Assembly: GCA_949987705.1 (NCBI GenBank)
Contig: OX465283.1
Location: 71,805,720-71,869,719, forward strand
Source of the DNA: Thereva unica
Lineage: Eukaryota; Arthropoda; Insecta; Diptera; Therevidae
Direction of reading: 5' to 3'
DNA length: 64,000 bases
Shown: piece after piece, positions 1 to 8,994 of the stretch
Numbering within the stretch: position 1 is the first letter of the stretch
Layout of the letters: the number at the start of each line of letters is the position of its first letter
Notes under the pieces: model-generated
What the model saw: only the letters and a program-made list of their open reading frames with translations
Told to the model about the DNA's origin: nothing
The model's database searches: none
Program-made: the position numbers and the translations under genes

Positions 1-1
1 T

Positions 2-3000
2 TCGTGTTATTAATTTCCACCAATTTAGGGCTGATTGTGTTTCTAAAGACTCTACGTAGCTGGTTTGGGTATGGCAGGATCTTGATTTCGATGCCTTTAG
101 CCAGTGTCGACAATATGCTGTCACTCGTTGCAATTTCGTCAATGAAGAGTATCTGTTGATCTGGTCGTTATTAGAGGAATCCACTTCGACCTGCATACTG
201 GTGATGGTTTTTCGGAATCCTATCGTGGTGTCTTGGATTTCCTTCCGTTTGGGCCAGTGCTTCTGTGACTGTTGGAGCCAGTGCGGACCTGTCCACCATA
301 ACTTATGTGGTTTCAATTCACTCGATGATAGTCCTCTTGTGGCGTAGTCGGCAGGGTTGTCTTCTGTTCTGACATGATTCCAGCTACTTTGGTCTAGCAG
401 CTGATGTATTTGTGAGACTCTGTTCGCCACAAATGTTTCCCATGATGATGGGTGTTTTCTCAACCATGCGAGTACAATTGTAGAATCAGTCCAAGCATGT
501 GTAGTTACCTGCTCGAACTTCATGTCGTCCTTTACTTGTGCCAGTAGTTTGGCCAATAAGTGCGCCCCGCATAACTCTAGCTTTGGCAGGGAGATGGTCT
601 TGATGGGTGCCACTTTGCTTTTGGCAGCGATTAAGTGACAATGGCAGTTGCCGTCTTCATCCTGTGTCCGAATGTATACGGCTGCTGCATATGCTTTGAT
701 GGATGCGTCGCAAAATCCATGGATTTCGATGTTCTGGATTTTGTTGTGAGCTTCAATCCATCGCGGGATTTGAATAGTTTGGATGACTTGGAGGTCTGCT
801 CGGATCTTTCGCCATTGTTGATCGATGTTGATCGGGACTGTTTCATCCCAGTCGAGCTTTGTTAGCCAAAGACTTTGTATTAAAATTTTGGCGTTAATAG
901 TTACTGGTGTAAGCCAGCCGATGGGGTCGAACAGCTTCGCAATCTCGGACAATATTTTCCGTTTTGTATATATTTCTGGTGCTGACTCCATGCTGACCTT
1001 GTACGACAGTGTATCGCTGGCAGGATTCCATAATAAGCCAAGAGCTTTGACTTCTTCTGCATTCACTGCGAGTGGAAATGAGACCTCTCGATCGGTTGCC
1101 GGAACTTCTTCCAAGATGGTGTTGTGATTCGCGGCCCATTTTCGGAGCTCTAGCCCTCCAGCTCGGAGAAGCTGAATTAGTTGCCTTTGTTTTTGTCTTG
1201 CTTCTTCTATATTATCTGCGCCAGTCATCAAATCGTCAACGTAAAAATCGTTGAGTACGGCGTTAGAGCCGATTTGGAATGATTCTGCTTCATCTTTCGC
1301 CAATTGATGCATGGTTCGGATGGCAAGGAAAGGAGCGCTCTTTGTTCCGAACGTCACGGTTAAGAGTGTGTATTTTCTCCATCGCATGAGTGTGGACATC
1401 AAAGAGTCTTGTATCACTGGACCATTCAATAATACGCTATTGAGTGAGTTTCCGTTGGCAGTCGGACGGGATGCGTCGAAAACTACTCTCAGTTTGGTGG
1501 TCGTGCTACTCGGTTTGATGACAGCATGGTGAGGCAGGTAACAACATCGATATGTTGTCGTGCCGTTAGGCAGTTGGTTTTGAAGTGCTGATTCGGGGGT
1601 GGTGGCAGGCACCATGTGACCTAACGTCAAATATTCTTGTATGCATTTGACGTAGTCCGCTTTCAAATCGGGATCTTGTTGGAATCGTTTCTCCATTTGC
1701 ATCAATGTTCGAATGGCGATGTGTCTTGATGCGCCAAGTTGTATTTTATCAGCTACAAATGAAAGCCGTACCTGGTAACGTCCGTTGCTGCATCTAGTGA
1801 CGTTGTGTTTGAAGTGGTTTTCGCAACGGGTTTCTTCTGTTGTCCATTTGGATCTTGATGGAAGTTCTTCTAGTTCCCAGAATCTCTTTAGCTCATCTTT
1901 AGGAGTCGCCTGAGTGAAGAATGTTTTCATATGTGTGTTTGCTCGTGCAGCTGAAGTGGTCTTCCCAGAGATGATCCACCCAAACACCGTGTTTTGTCCC
2001 ACTGGGGCTTCCTCGTTGCCTTTCCTTAGGCCGGCCAAGATGATCATGGGGAATACATCTGCTCCCAAAAGGATGTCGATGTGACCCGGCTTGTGGAACG
2101 TTGGATCCGCTAATTCGAGACCCTTTAAGTGCGCCCAATCCTTGCTAGAACATTTACTATTTGGTAATGGATTAGTTATTTTGTTAATTACCATTGCCTG
2201 GACCTGGATGTTTTTCGCCTGTTGGTTTCGTGTCTTTAGTTGCAGCGAGGCCCATTTTGTGATTTTCCCGGCTGGCATGTTACCGATCACGCTTAATGCG
2301 GTTTGTATTGGCTCTTTTTTGAGTTGTAAATCTTGAACCACTGCCTCACGTACGAATGAGGATTGAGATCCGGGATCAATGAGTGCTCTGCAGACCTGCT
2401 CTCGTCCAGTTGGAGATACTACGGTGACCAGGGCTGTGGCTAATAGTACTTGTCGGCAGTCGTAGGGTGCTGCCTGAGCGAAGTATGTTTGTGTTTGGTT
2501 GGATGGTAATTCATCGTTTGAACTTGAGGGCGGTGACACGCTGCTGTTGGTTTGACTCGCTGACTGGATTCTGTGTAAGGTTGTATGGTGAGTCTTTCCG
2601 CATTGGAAACATCTACCTTTACTGGGACACTGTGATGAGCGATGGCCTGCTCTCAGGCAATTGATGCATAGATCCTTTGATTTGACTGTTTTATATCTCT
2701 CATCAATGCTGAACTGCACATATTTGGGGCATTTCCCTATGGCATGTGCGCCTTTGCACAGGATGCATACGTTTTGATTTGCGACGTGGAAGGCTTGGCT
2801 TCTTCTTCTTGGGTGCTCTCTGGACTTGCTTTCGTGAGGTTCATTCTTGTGGATTGTTGGTTTGCTGACAGCTTCCAAGGTTCTGAACCTGGTTTCCAAG
2901 AATTCGCGTAGTTCCACCCATGTTGGAATCGATTGCCTTGATTTGGTGCTCTGCGACTGTTCCCAATGTTCGTGAGTTTCGCTTGGTAGTTTTTGGACCA

Positions 3001-3784
3001 GCAAGTGGATGAGAATGGGATCCCAATTTTTTGTTGAGACCTCCAGATTCTCAATGGCAGAGAGGCATTCGTGTGTCCTCGTTTTTAGCTCCTTGATGCC
3101 TTGAGCTGTTTCTCGGGTTAGTTTTGGTTGATTGAGCAGAATGTCGAGCTGGGTTTTCAACAATGCTCTCTTGTTGTCGTAGTTATCGACGAGAAGTTGC
3201 CATGCTGGTTCATAATTGGCGTCACTAATGAGCGTGTTGCTGAGTAGTCGTGCAGCTTCTCCAGAAAGATGAGCCTTTAAATATTGGAGTTTTTGTGCTC
3301 CTGTTAAAGATATTTTGTTATGCACAAGGCTGGAAAATAAATCCAGGAATGATGGCCACGACTCGTAATCCCCTGCAAATGTGGGTATCGAGATCCTTGG
3401 TAGTTTCACATTGTTGTTGTGTTGCGAAGTGCAGCTGCTGTTTAAATCGGCTGATGGCTGCTCCTCTCGTGCGACTGGTTCTGTGACTGACAGCGTTTTG
3501 TGATAGTCTTCATCGATTTTGCAGTACATCTCGACATAGGCGTTTTCTGTGTCGGCATACCAATCCTCTTTGAAGTATAGCTGCTCTTTCTCGTCCTTCT
3601 TCGTCTTGATTGATGTAATCTGTCGATGATTGTTCTTGAATTCCGTCCAGTCATCGTCGAGCATCTTGAGCCTTTTTTGAAAATACTGCGCTGTCTTCCT
3701 AGATGGGCCATCCTTGAGATAGTTTCTGAAAGACCGTTCGAGTCTTTCTCGTACTTCGCTCTGTTGAATTATTAAAGCATCCAT
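2..3784 (-). CDS. BEL/Pao retrotransposon Gag-Pol polyprotein, partial (runs off left edge)
   Basis: A single open frame of 1261 codons starts at the ATG complementary to 3782-3784 and is still open at base 2. Gag is followed by zinc-knuckle cysteines (CILCKGAH about residue 340; CINCLRAGH about 372). Then come the BEL-type aspartic protease motif LIDPGSQSSF (about 466), the RT catalytic box FYVDDLMTGAD (about 847) and RNase H motifs (HGFCDAS about 1022; AWTDSTIVLAWL about 1095). Integrase would lie off the edge. This is the usual BEL/Pao order in one ORF. Around residue 806 (plus strand near 1366) RT motif A is missing: the RWRKY block runs directly into LLTVTFGTKSAP, an in-frame loss of roughly 35-40 residues including the first catalytic aspartate. 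The copy should therefore lack RT activity despite its open frame. Confidence 0.93.
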   Translation of the reverse strand, partial: MDALIIQQSEVRERLERSFRNYLKDGPSRKTAQYFQKRLKMLDDDWTEFKNNHRQITSIKTKKDEKEQLYFKEDWYADTENAYVEMYCKIDEDYHKTLSVTEPVAREEQPSADLNSSCTSQHNNNVKLPRISIPTFAGDYESWPSFLDLFSSLVHNKISLTGAQKLQYLKAHLSGEAARLLSNTLISDANYEPAWQLLVDNYDNKRALLKTQLDILLNQPKLTRETAQGIKELKTRTHECLSAIENLEVSTKNWDPILIHLLVQKLPSETHEHWEQSQSTKSRQSIPTWVELREFLETRFRTLEAVSKPTIHKNEPHESKSREHPRRRSQAFHVANQNVCILCKGAHAIGKCPKYVQFSIDERYKTVKSKDLCINCLRAGHRSSQCPSKGRCFQCGKTHHTTLHRIQSASQTNSSVSPPSSSNDELPSNQTQTYFAQAAPYDCRQVLLATALVTVVSPTGREQVCRALIDPGSQSSFVREAVVQDLQLKKEPIQTALSVIGNMPAGKITKWASLQLKTRNQQAKNIQVQAMVINKITNPLPNSKCSSKDWAHLKGLELADPTFHKPGHIDILLGADVFPMIILAGLRKGNEEAPVGQNTVFGWIISGKTTSAARANTHMKTFFTQATPKDELKRFWELEELPSRSKWTTEETRCENHFKHNVTRCSNGRYQVRLSFVADKIQLGASRHIAIRTLMQMEKRFQQDPDLKADYVKCIQEYLTLGHMVPATTPESALQNQLPNGTTTYRCCYLPHHAVIKPSSTTTKLRVVFDASRPTANGNSLNSVLLNGPVIQDSLMSTLMRWRKYTLLTVTFGTKSAPFLAIRTMHQLAKDEAESFQIGSNAVLNDFYVDDLMTGADNIEEARQKQRQLIQLLRAGGLELRKWAANHNTILEEVPATDREVSFPLAVNAEEVKALGLLWNPASDTLSYKVSMESAPEIYTKRKILSEIAKLFDPIGWLTPVTINAKILIQSLWLTKLDWDETVPINIDQQWRKIRADLQVIQTIQIPRWIEAHNKIQNIEIHGFCDASIKAYAAAVYIRTQDEDGNCHCHLIAAKSKVAPIKTISLPKLELCGAHLLAKLLAQVKDDMKFEQVTTHAWTDSTIVLAWLRKHPSSWETFVANRVSQIHQLLDQSSWNHVRTEDNPADYATRGLSSSELKPHKLWWTGPHWLQQSQKHWPKRKEIQDTTIGFRKTITSMQVEVDSSNNDQINRYSSLTKLQRVTAYCRHWLKASKSRSCHTQTSYVESLETQSALNWWKLITR

Positions 3785-3821
3785 ACTTGTATTGCGGCTG
3801 AGTTATCTTATTGAATCACTA

Positions 3822-3839
3822 TCCGGCTCGAAGGACCAA
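3822..3839 (-). other. Primer-binding site of the BEL/Pao element
   Basis: Directly inside the LTR, read on the minus strand, is TTGGTCCTTCGAGCCGGA. This sequence sits immediately 3' of the 5' LTR in many BEL/Pao elements. It fixes the inner LTR boundary at 3840 and leaves a short leader before the Gag ATG at 3784. Confidence 0.75.
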
Positions 3840-4665
3840 TGTTCAGAATTAGCAATTTAATTTCTGACTCATAAAAAAGGTGCCGGAAGGGTGCGATTCA
3901 ATAAAAAGATAACTTTTTCCAATAACCAAATTACTATTTATTCGCAATTAATTATTAGATTTTCTTAAATATAAATTCAATAAAAATTCAACAAATTGCC
4001 AAAATATTTCAATTCAATCTTAAATTCAGTAAAAATTCAACAAATTTCCAAAACATTTCAATTCAATCTTAAATTCGTTATTACTTCGTGATTTAGTACT
4101 TGAAAATTCGTAAATTATTCTTTATTTGTTTGTAAATAAGAATTACCAAAATATTGCTTGCTCTGATAGCTTAATTGATAACGCCACCTATCTGTCAGAT
4201 GACGATCGATGTTTCGCCTGATGTGTTCTGAAATTAGAACAGCCAGGAATAACCTTTGTGTTGCTGCACTCTGGTTTCGTTTCTTGGGAATCGCTTGGGA
4301 TTTGGTTGTTGCTTGCTGCCTGGTTGCTGCTTGCTGCCCTGGTTGCGGCTTGCTGGACTGCTTTGCCTTATTTCAAATTCGCAAATTCGTCCCTCTGTGG
4401 TTGGTTAGAGTAACTGCTGAAATCAATTTTGGTGATTAAGTTACTGCTGTATTAAAGACTTCAAAACTGTCTTTAATTCGGGCTTTACTGGGAAAAGACC
4501 TCAATTCTGTCTTTCCAGAATGCTAAGTTCGATACTTAGGCTTTGAAATTGCTTTATTGCTAAAACCTCAATACAGATTTTATCTTCTAGTTCAAGACTC
4601 TAGAAAGATTAAAAGCAATCTGATTTAACGCCGTCTGTGCGTCGGTATTTATTTCTACTCGAACA
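3840..4665 (-). repeat. 5' LTR of the BEL/Pao element
   Basis: Read on the minus strand, the 826-bp segment begins TGTTC and ends GAACA, a 5-bp terminal inverted repeat with the canonical TG...CA ends, and abuts the primer-binding site. It holds several AATAAA signals and a duplicated short block at about 3966-4080. The partner LTR is outside the window, so LTR age cannot be computed. The 5-bp target duplication would include ATAGT (4666-4670). Confidence 0.85.
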
Positions 4666-4739
4666 ATAGTTGCAGCTATCTTGTAGTAGGGGGCTTCGTT
4701 CTCGAAGTACATAATTTCGGGTTTATGTACTAGATCTGC

Positions 4740-4802
4740 GTGCGATGTCCGATCAGCTGTTCTTGTTTATCTTACGGCTGTCAAATGGAGGCTTTTTGCA
4801 TG
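4740..4802 (+). promoter_or_regulatory. Candidate promoter / first exon of the small spliced gene
   Basis: CAGCTGTT at about 4753-4760 resembles the E-box core promoter motif of broad dipteran promoters. It precedes a short non-coding first exon that ends in a strong donor (ATG|GTAAGT, exon end 4802). The transcription start is not defined by sequence. A 15-codon upstream ORF starts at the ATG near 4785, crosses the first junction and ends just before the main ORF. Confidence 0.35.
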
Positions 4803-4890
4803 GTAAGTATTTTTATCTTTGTTTGTTTGAATATATATTAATTTTAGTTATATTTTTAGGTTTTTAAACGTAGATTCGGTGGGGGATGAA

Positions 4891-5146
4891 ATGAGGAGGA
4901 GCCGGCGATCACTCCATTGGGGTTGTCAGGTGAGTAATTTTTTGGAATCTGTTGTGTATTTTCATTAATCTTTTTTGTTTACAGACTGTCGATTTGCCGA
5001 CGGCATTTCGGCATTTTCTTGGATGGATTTTCTGGTGGGTTTTTGGTTTTTCATCCTTGTTGGTTTTGAAAAAAGGTAAGAACTTGTATATTTAGTATTT
5101 ATATTTAACTAATTCTTTTTTATTTTCAGATATGAATTTCTTATAG
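4891..5146 (+). CDS. Candidate spliced 48-aa membrane microprotein, join(4891..4929,4985..5075,5130..5146)
   Basis: Three consecutive introns of 57, 55 and 54 bp (4803-4859, 4930-4984, 5076-5129) all have GT...AG ends, good donors (GTAAGT, GTGAGT, GTAAGA) and T-rich acceptors; these sizes are typical of fly introns. After splicing, an ORF from the ATG at 4891 runs 13 + 30 + 5 codons to TAG at 5144-5146 and crosses two junctions in frame. The product has a basic N-terminus (MRRSRRSLHW) and a hydrophobic stretch (FLGWIFWWVFGFSSLLVL), suggesting one membrane helix. AATAAA follows at 5216. I do not recognise the protein. It lies between the BEL LTR and the truncated RTE. It could instead be a non-coding spliced RNA. 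Confidence 0.45.
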
Positions 5147-5215
5147 CTTTTTTGTGTAGTGCTGTCCTATAACTTGTGTGTTGTTTGTATTTTTTCATGT
5201 ATTCATGTTGATTTT

Positions 5216-5221
5216 AATAAA
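5216..5221 (+). terminator. Polyadenylation signal of the small spliced gene
   Basis: AATAAA lies about 70 bp downstream of the TAG at 5146, at the end of the last candidate exon. It is consistent with transcript cleavage near 5240. Confidence 0.4.
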
Positions 5222-5410
5222 GTGCAAAAAGAAATCGTGTAATTGATATTTTTTATTTTTGAATTCCTTTTTCTTGGTTTTTATTTGATTTTTGATTTTT
5301 CAGTGTATAGTTTGTTTATTAATAAAAATGCAAAACTGAAAGGAATTTGGTGTTTTCATTTATTAATTTCCTTTTTTACTTTTTTTGGTTGTTTTTTAGT
5401 GTCGCCGGAA

Positions 5411-8400
5411 CAAACCCAATTCCATTTCCTTCGCCTGATTTGGTCGTCTATCCTTTCTTGGCCGGCACGGCGCCAAAGTTCTTCGTTTGAAATTCTATCT
5501 TGCCAGCGGATTTTTAGGATACGACGAAGGCATCTGTTGATGAAGACTTGTAGGCGCCCTGTGATGAATTGGGTGACTTTCCATGTTTCGCAACCGCACA
5601 AAAGAACTGCCTTAACGTTGGAGTTGAACAGCCGCAATTTGGTGTTAGTTGAGATCTCCGTTGATCTCCATATGCGGGACAGGCATGCATATGCGCCTCG
5701 TGCTTTGTTTATTCTGGAACTTACGTCTTCTTCTGCCCCACCATTTTCGGTAATAACACTACCGAGGCAAAGTCTAGAAATTAACAAGTCTTTCATCTTC
5801 ATATGGTTAATGAGTGAAAGGCGAACAGCTGCATGCACAAGTTTTTCAAATGACGATGTCAGGCTATCAGAGAGAGAATGCAACATTTTTATACGCGCTG
5901 GAATACAACCATAAGTCGGAAAATTTTATGAGTTTATATGGGGATGTATTGGTGCATATTTGCTCGTTTGTTTTGATTCAATTGTCTTTCCTTTTCTGGT
6001 CTGCATACTTGATCGAAGAGAGAGAATCTGGCTTTGTCTGGCCGAGTTCACGAAGTATGCGTTGAGTTTTGCTCAGCAGTGATGTTCATATATGCACGCA
6101 CACAATCAACGGTCGGAAATTTTTGTATGAAGATGAAAGACTTGTTATTACTAGACTTTGTACCGAGGTAGCAGAATTTATTTACCAGTTCCACGTCACG
6201 GTTATTCAGCGCTGTCCGTTCAATGGTGTTTGCATTTATCCTCATTTCTTTAGTTTTAGTCGGATTTAGCCTTAAGCCTGCTGGACTACTTTCTGTTGCC
6301 AAATTGTTCAACATGTTTTTGAGGTCCTGGTGTCTGTGGGCCAGCAAACAGATATCATCGGCGTAGTCGAGGTCCTTAAGGCGATCTACCAAACCCCATT
6401 GTATGCCGCCTGTTCGATTATCTAGAGCGCCGACAAGGATGTCATTTATTACTATAAGAAATAGTAAAGGCGAAAGTAGGCATCCTTGTCGTACTCCTGA
6501 GCTCACCTCAAAGCTGTCGGATAATTTTCCATTATGGAGAACTCTGCATTTGGAATTGTTATATAGGGCTTTTATCAATTCTATTATTTTATCAGGCAAT
6601 CCACGTCGCCGTAGTGCCTGCCATATAAAGCTCCTATTGACCGAGTCGAACGCTTTCTCATAATCTACGAAAGCAAGGTAAAGGGGGGATCGGAATTCAG
6701 TAGACTGCCCCACTATTATTCTCAAGGTGTTAATATGATCAATACAGGAGCGGCCCTTCCTGAATCCGGCCTGCTGCCTCCTAAGCGTTCGGTCCACTGC
6801 CTCACTTATCCTAGATAGTAATATATGGGACAAAATTTTGCCCACTGTAGATAGTAAACAGATGCCTCTCCAGTTGTCGCATATTGTTAGGTCCCCCTTT
6901 TTTGGTATTTTGACTATGATACCTTCCGTCCAATCCTCCGGAAAGGTACAGGTGTTCCATGCTATTTCTAGGATTGGCTGAAGCGCATCTGCTATGAGGC
7001 TTGAGTCGGCTTTCAACAATTCTGGCGGGATGCCATCTTTCCCAGCTGCTTTACCATTGGCCATCGCATGAATTGCGGTTACTATTTCCGTCTTGGATGG
7101 GGCCCGGGTGGTGATTCTTATTGGCTGTGCATTGTTGCTGTTTTCCTGAGGTTCCTGTGTAAGTGTACCATTCAGGGCGGCGAAGAAGTAATCTCTCCAT
7201 CTTTGGAGTTGCTCTTCGTCGCTGCACAGCAGCCTTCCATCCGCACTCTTAACGGCATGCTTTTTAGTAGAGTGCTTTCCCGAGAGCTGTTTAGTGATTT
7301 GGTACAGCACCTTACTGTTGCCTGTGTTTGCCGCGTTTTCCGCTTTTTCTGCGAGCTCGTTTATCTGCTGACTTTTATCACGCCGGACACTTCTCTTAAC
7401 CTCCCGGTGTAATTGGGAGTATTCCCGTTCTAATTGGTGACGTCTTTCCGGGTCGTTTGTGGAGTTTACGCTATTTTTGAGGGCCCTTCTGCGTTCTATT
7501 TTTTGCCAGGTTGTGTCCGAGATCCAGTGTTGCTGGTTTCTTTGGACATAACCGATGCTTGTTTCCGCAGCCGTCAATATCGCGCCCTTTGTCGTACTCC
7601 ACAATTCCTCAATATTTGTGTCGTCAGAAACGGTTTGCTGGTTTAATAATTCTAAAAAGTTTCCAGCGAATTCCCGCTTTTTAACGCTCTCCCGCAGAAG
7701 GTCTACGTTAAACCGTCTACGGGTTATAGCATCATGTTGCACGTTTCTGATTGCTGCGATTTTAAGGCGAATAGTTGCTACAACCAAATGGTGGTCGCTT
7801 CCAGTATCCGCTCCCCTGAAACTCCTGACATCCTCAAGAATAGTTCTCCATTTGCGGCTAACGGCCACGTGATCTATCTGATTTCTCGTTCTACCATCGG
7901 GCGATACCCAGGTCTCTTTGTGTATCTTCTTGTGACAAAAGTAAGTTCCACCTACCATGAGTTGGTGAGAGCTACAGAAGTCAACGAAAAGCTCACCATT
8001 GTTATTGATAACTTGGCTTAGACCATGATTTACAATTGTGTGTTCAAGGCCGGTGTTGTCACGGCCGATCTGAGCGTTTAAGTCACCCATTAAAACAATG
8101 ATGTCTCCCCTTGGAATAGAGCGAAAAACCTCATTCAGTCGCATATAGAACTCGTCCTTGATGTCATCTTCTGCGTCTTCAGTTGGAGCATAGCATTGGA
8201 CTACCGTAGTACTTCTTAGTCTGGTACGCAGGCGCACGGTAATAATCCTCTCAGAAACCGGTGACCAGCTAATGAGGCTGGACCTGGCTTCTTTGGTGAG
8301 TATTACGCCAACGCCACTCCTACGGCTTTCAGTTTCGTTTCTACCAGAATATAAGAAGGACTCACCGTTTGGGCAGATATGTTCCCCCGCATCGGGCCAT

Positions 8401-8567
8401 CTGGTCTCGCTAAGTCCCATGATCTTGATTTTATATCGATTCATCTCGTTGAGGACTTCATCCAGCCGTCCCTCAGCCAGCAGTGTTCTCACATTCCATG
8501 ATCCGATTCGTGTCCTTGTTCGAAAAGCAAAGGTCGTCGTCGTGTTGTCCGTCCGGTTCCGAGGCAT
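5411..8567 (-). pseudogene. RTE endonuclease-reverse transcriptase ORF, interrupted
   Basis: The ORF starts at 8567 (MPRNRTDNTTTTFAF). An apurinic-type endonuclease comes first, with GSWNVRTLLAEGRLDE, LSETRWP, LMGDLNAQIGRDN and GSDHHLVVA. A reverse transcriptase follows, with AFVDYEKAFDSVNR, SSGVRQGCLLSPLLF and the catalytic box LDYADDICLLA. RTE elements use one such protein to nick the target and prime cDNA synthesis. The frame is open to about 6169, where the MITE diverts it to a stop near 6048. The C-terminal part resumes on the other side (5411-5759, with RIWRSTEISTNTKLRLFN and LRRILKIRWQDRISNEELW) and then ends without the final ~75 residues seen in copy 2. Apart from the insertion the frame looks intact, which suggests recent activity. 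Confidence 0.9.
5768..6160. mobile_element. hAT-type MITE inserted in the RTE ORF
   Basis: The two ends form ~35-bp imperfect inverted repeats starting CAAAGTCTAG and containing AACAAGTCTTTCATCTTCAT. They are flanked by a perfect 8-bp duplication TACCGAGG (5760-5767 and 6161-6168). Copy 2 of the RTE has the empty site once (CTACCTCGGTAG on its coding strand near 61630), confirming the boundaries. An 8-bp duplication with CA...TG ends fits hAT elements. No coding capacity was seen in the 393 bp. Confidence 0.9.
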
Positions 8568-8994
8568 TGTTTGCCGATTCGTAGCAATGGTGTTTTTTAT
8601 GGGAGCGGGTTGCTAACCCTCAGCCCAACCGACTTAAAACTCTGTTTTGTGGCGCAGAGAGCTCGCCATTCGCCCGTCTCCCGTTAGCTCCTTCCGAAGA
8701 AGTACCCCAGAGGGCACCGCGGGGAGGTGGGATTAGGACTTGCTAACAGGTCTGCTAGGTGTTCGTCTGCAGTGACTTTCCTCGAATCTTGACAGAAGTG
8801 ACAAATCGGGTGCCACCACTTTCCGAGATCTTTGTTAGCCGTTCGCCCCCCATTTTGCATGCATTTTTCTACATCTTACAAACTATTGTTTCTTCATGTG
8901 TGAGCCAACGTATTTAATTTACTATTATTCGTCCTTTTCTTCTTATTAACTATCCACGCGCAATGCTTACGAATTAAAACTTTTATCAGGAAAC

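Larger units (their letters stand above)
5411..8760 (-). mobile_element. RTE-clade non-LTR retrotransposon, copy 1, truncated at its 3' end
   Basis: The minus strand carries an RTE-like leader (about 8568-8760, possibly to 8870), then an endonuclease-RT ORF closely matching the copy at 60.2-62.2 kb. Homology stops abruptly at 5411, so about 220 bp of coding sequence, the 3' end and the ATAG tail present in copy 2 are missing. The ORF is interrupted by a 393-bp MITE at 5768-6160. Confidence 0.85.

Noticed and set aside
156..3486. Short ORFs on both strands across the left end
   Set aside because: Shadows of the 1261-codon BEL/Pao frame, which has no stop in the window.
5243..5914. 223-codon plus-strand ORF
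   Set aside because: Antisense shadow of the RTE C-terminal coding sequence and the adjoining MITE.
7068..8616. Series of plus-strand ORFs of 70-114 codons
   Set aside because: All lie antisense to the RTE endonuclease-RT frame and have no domains.
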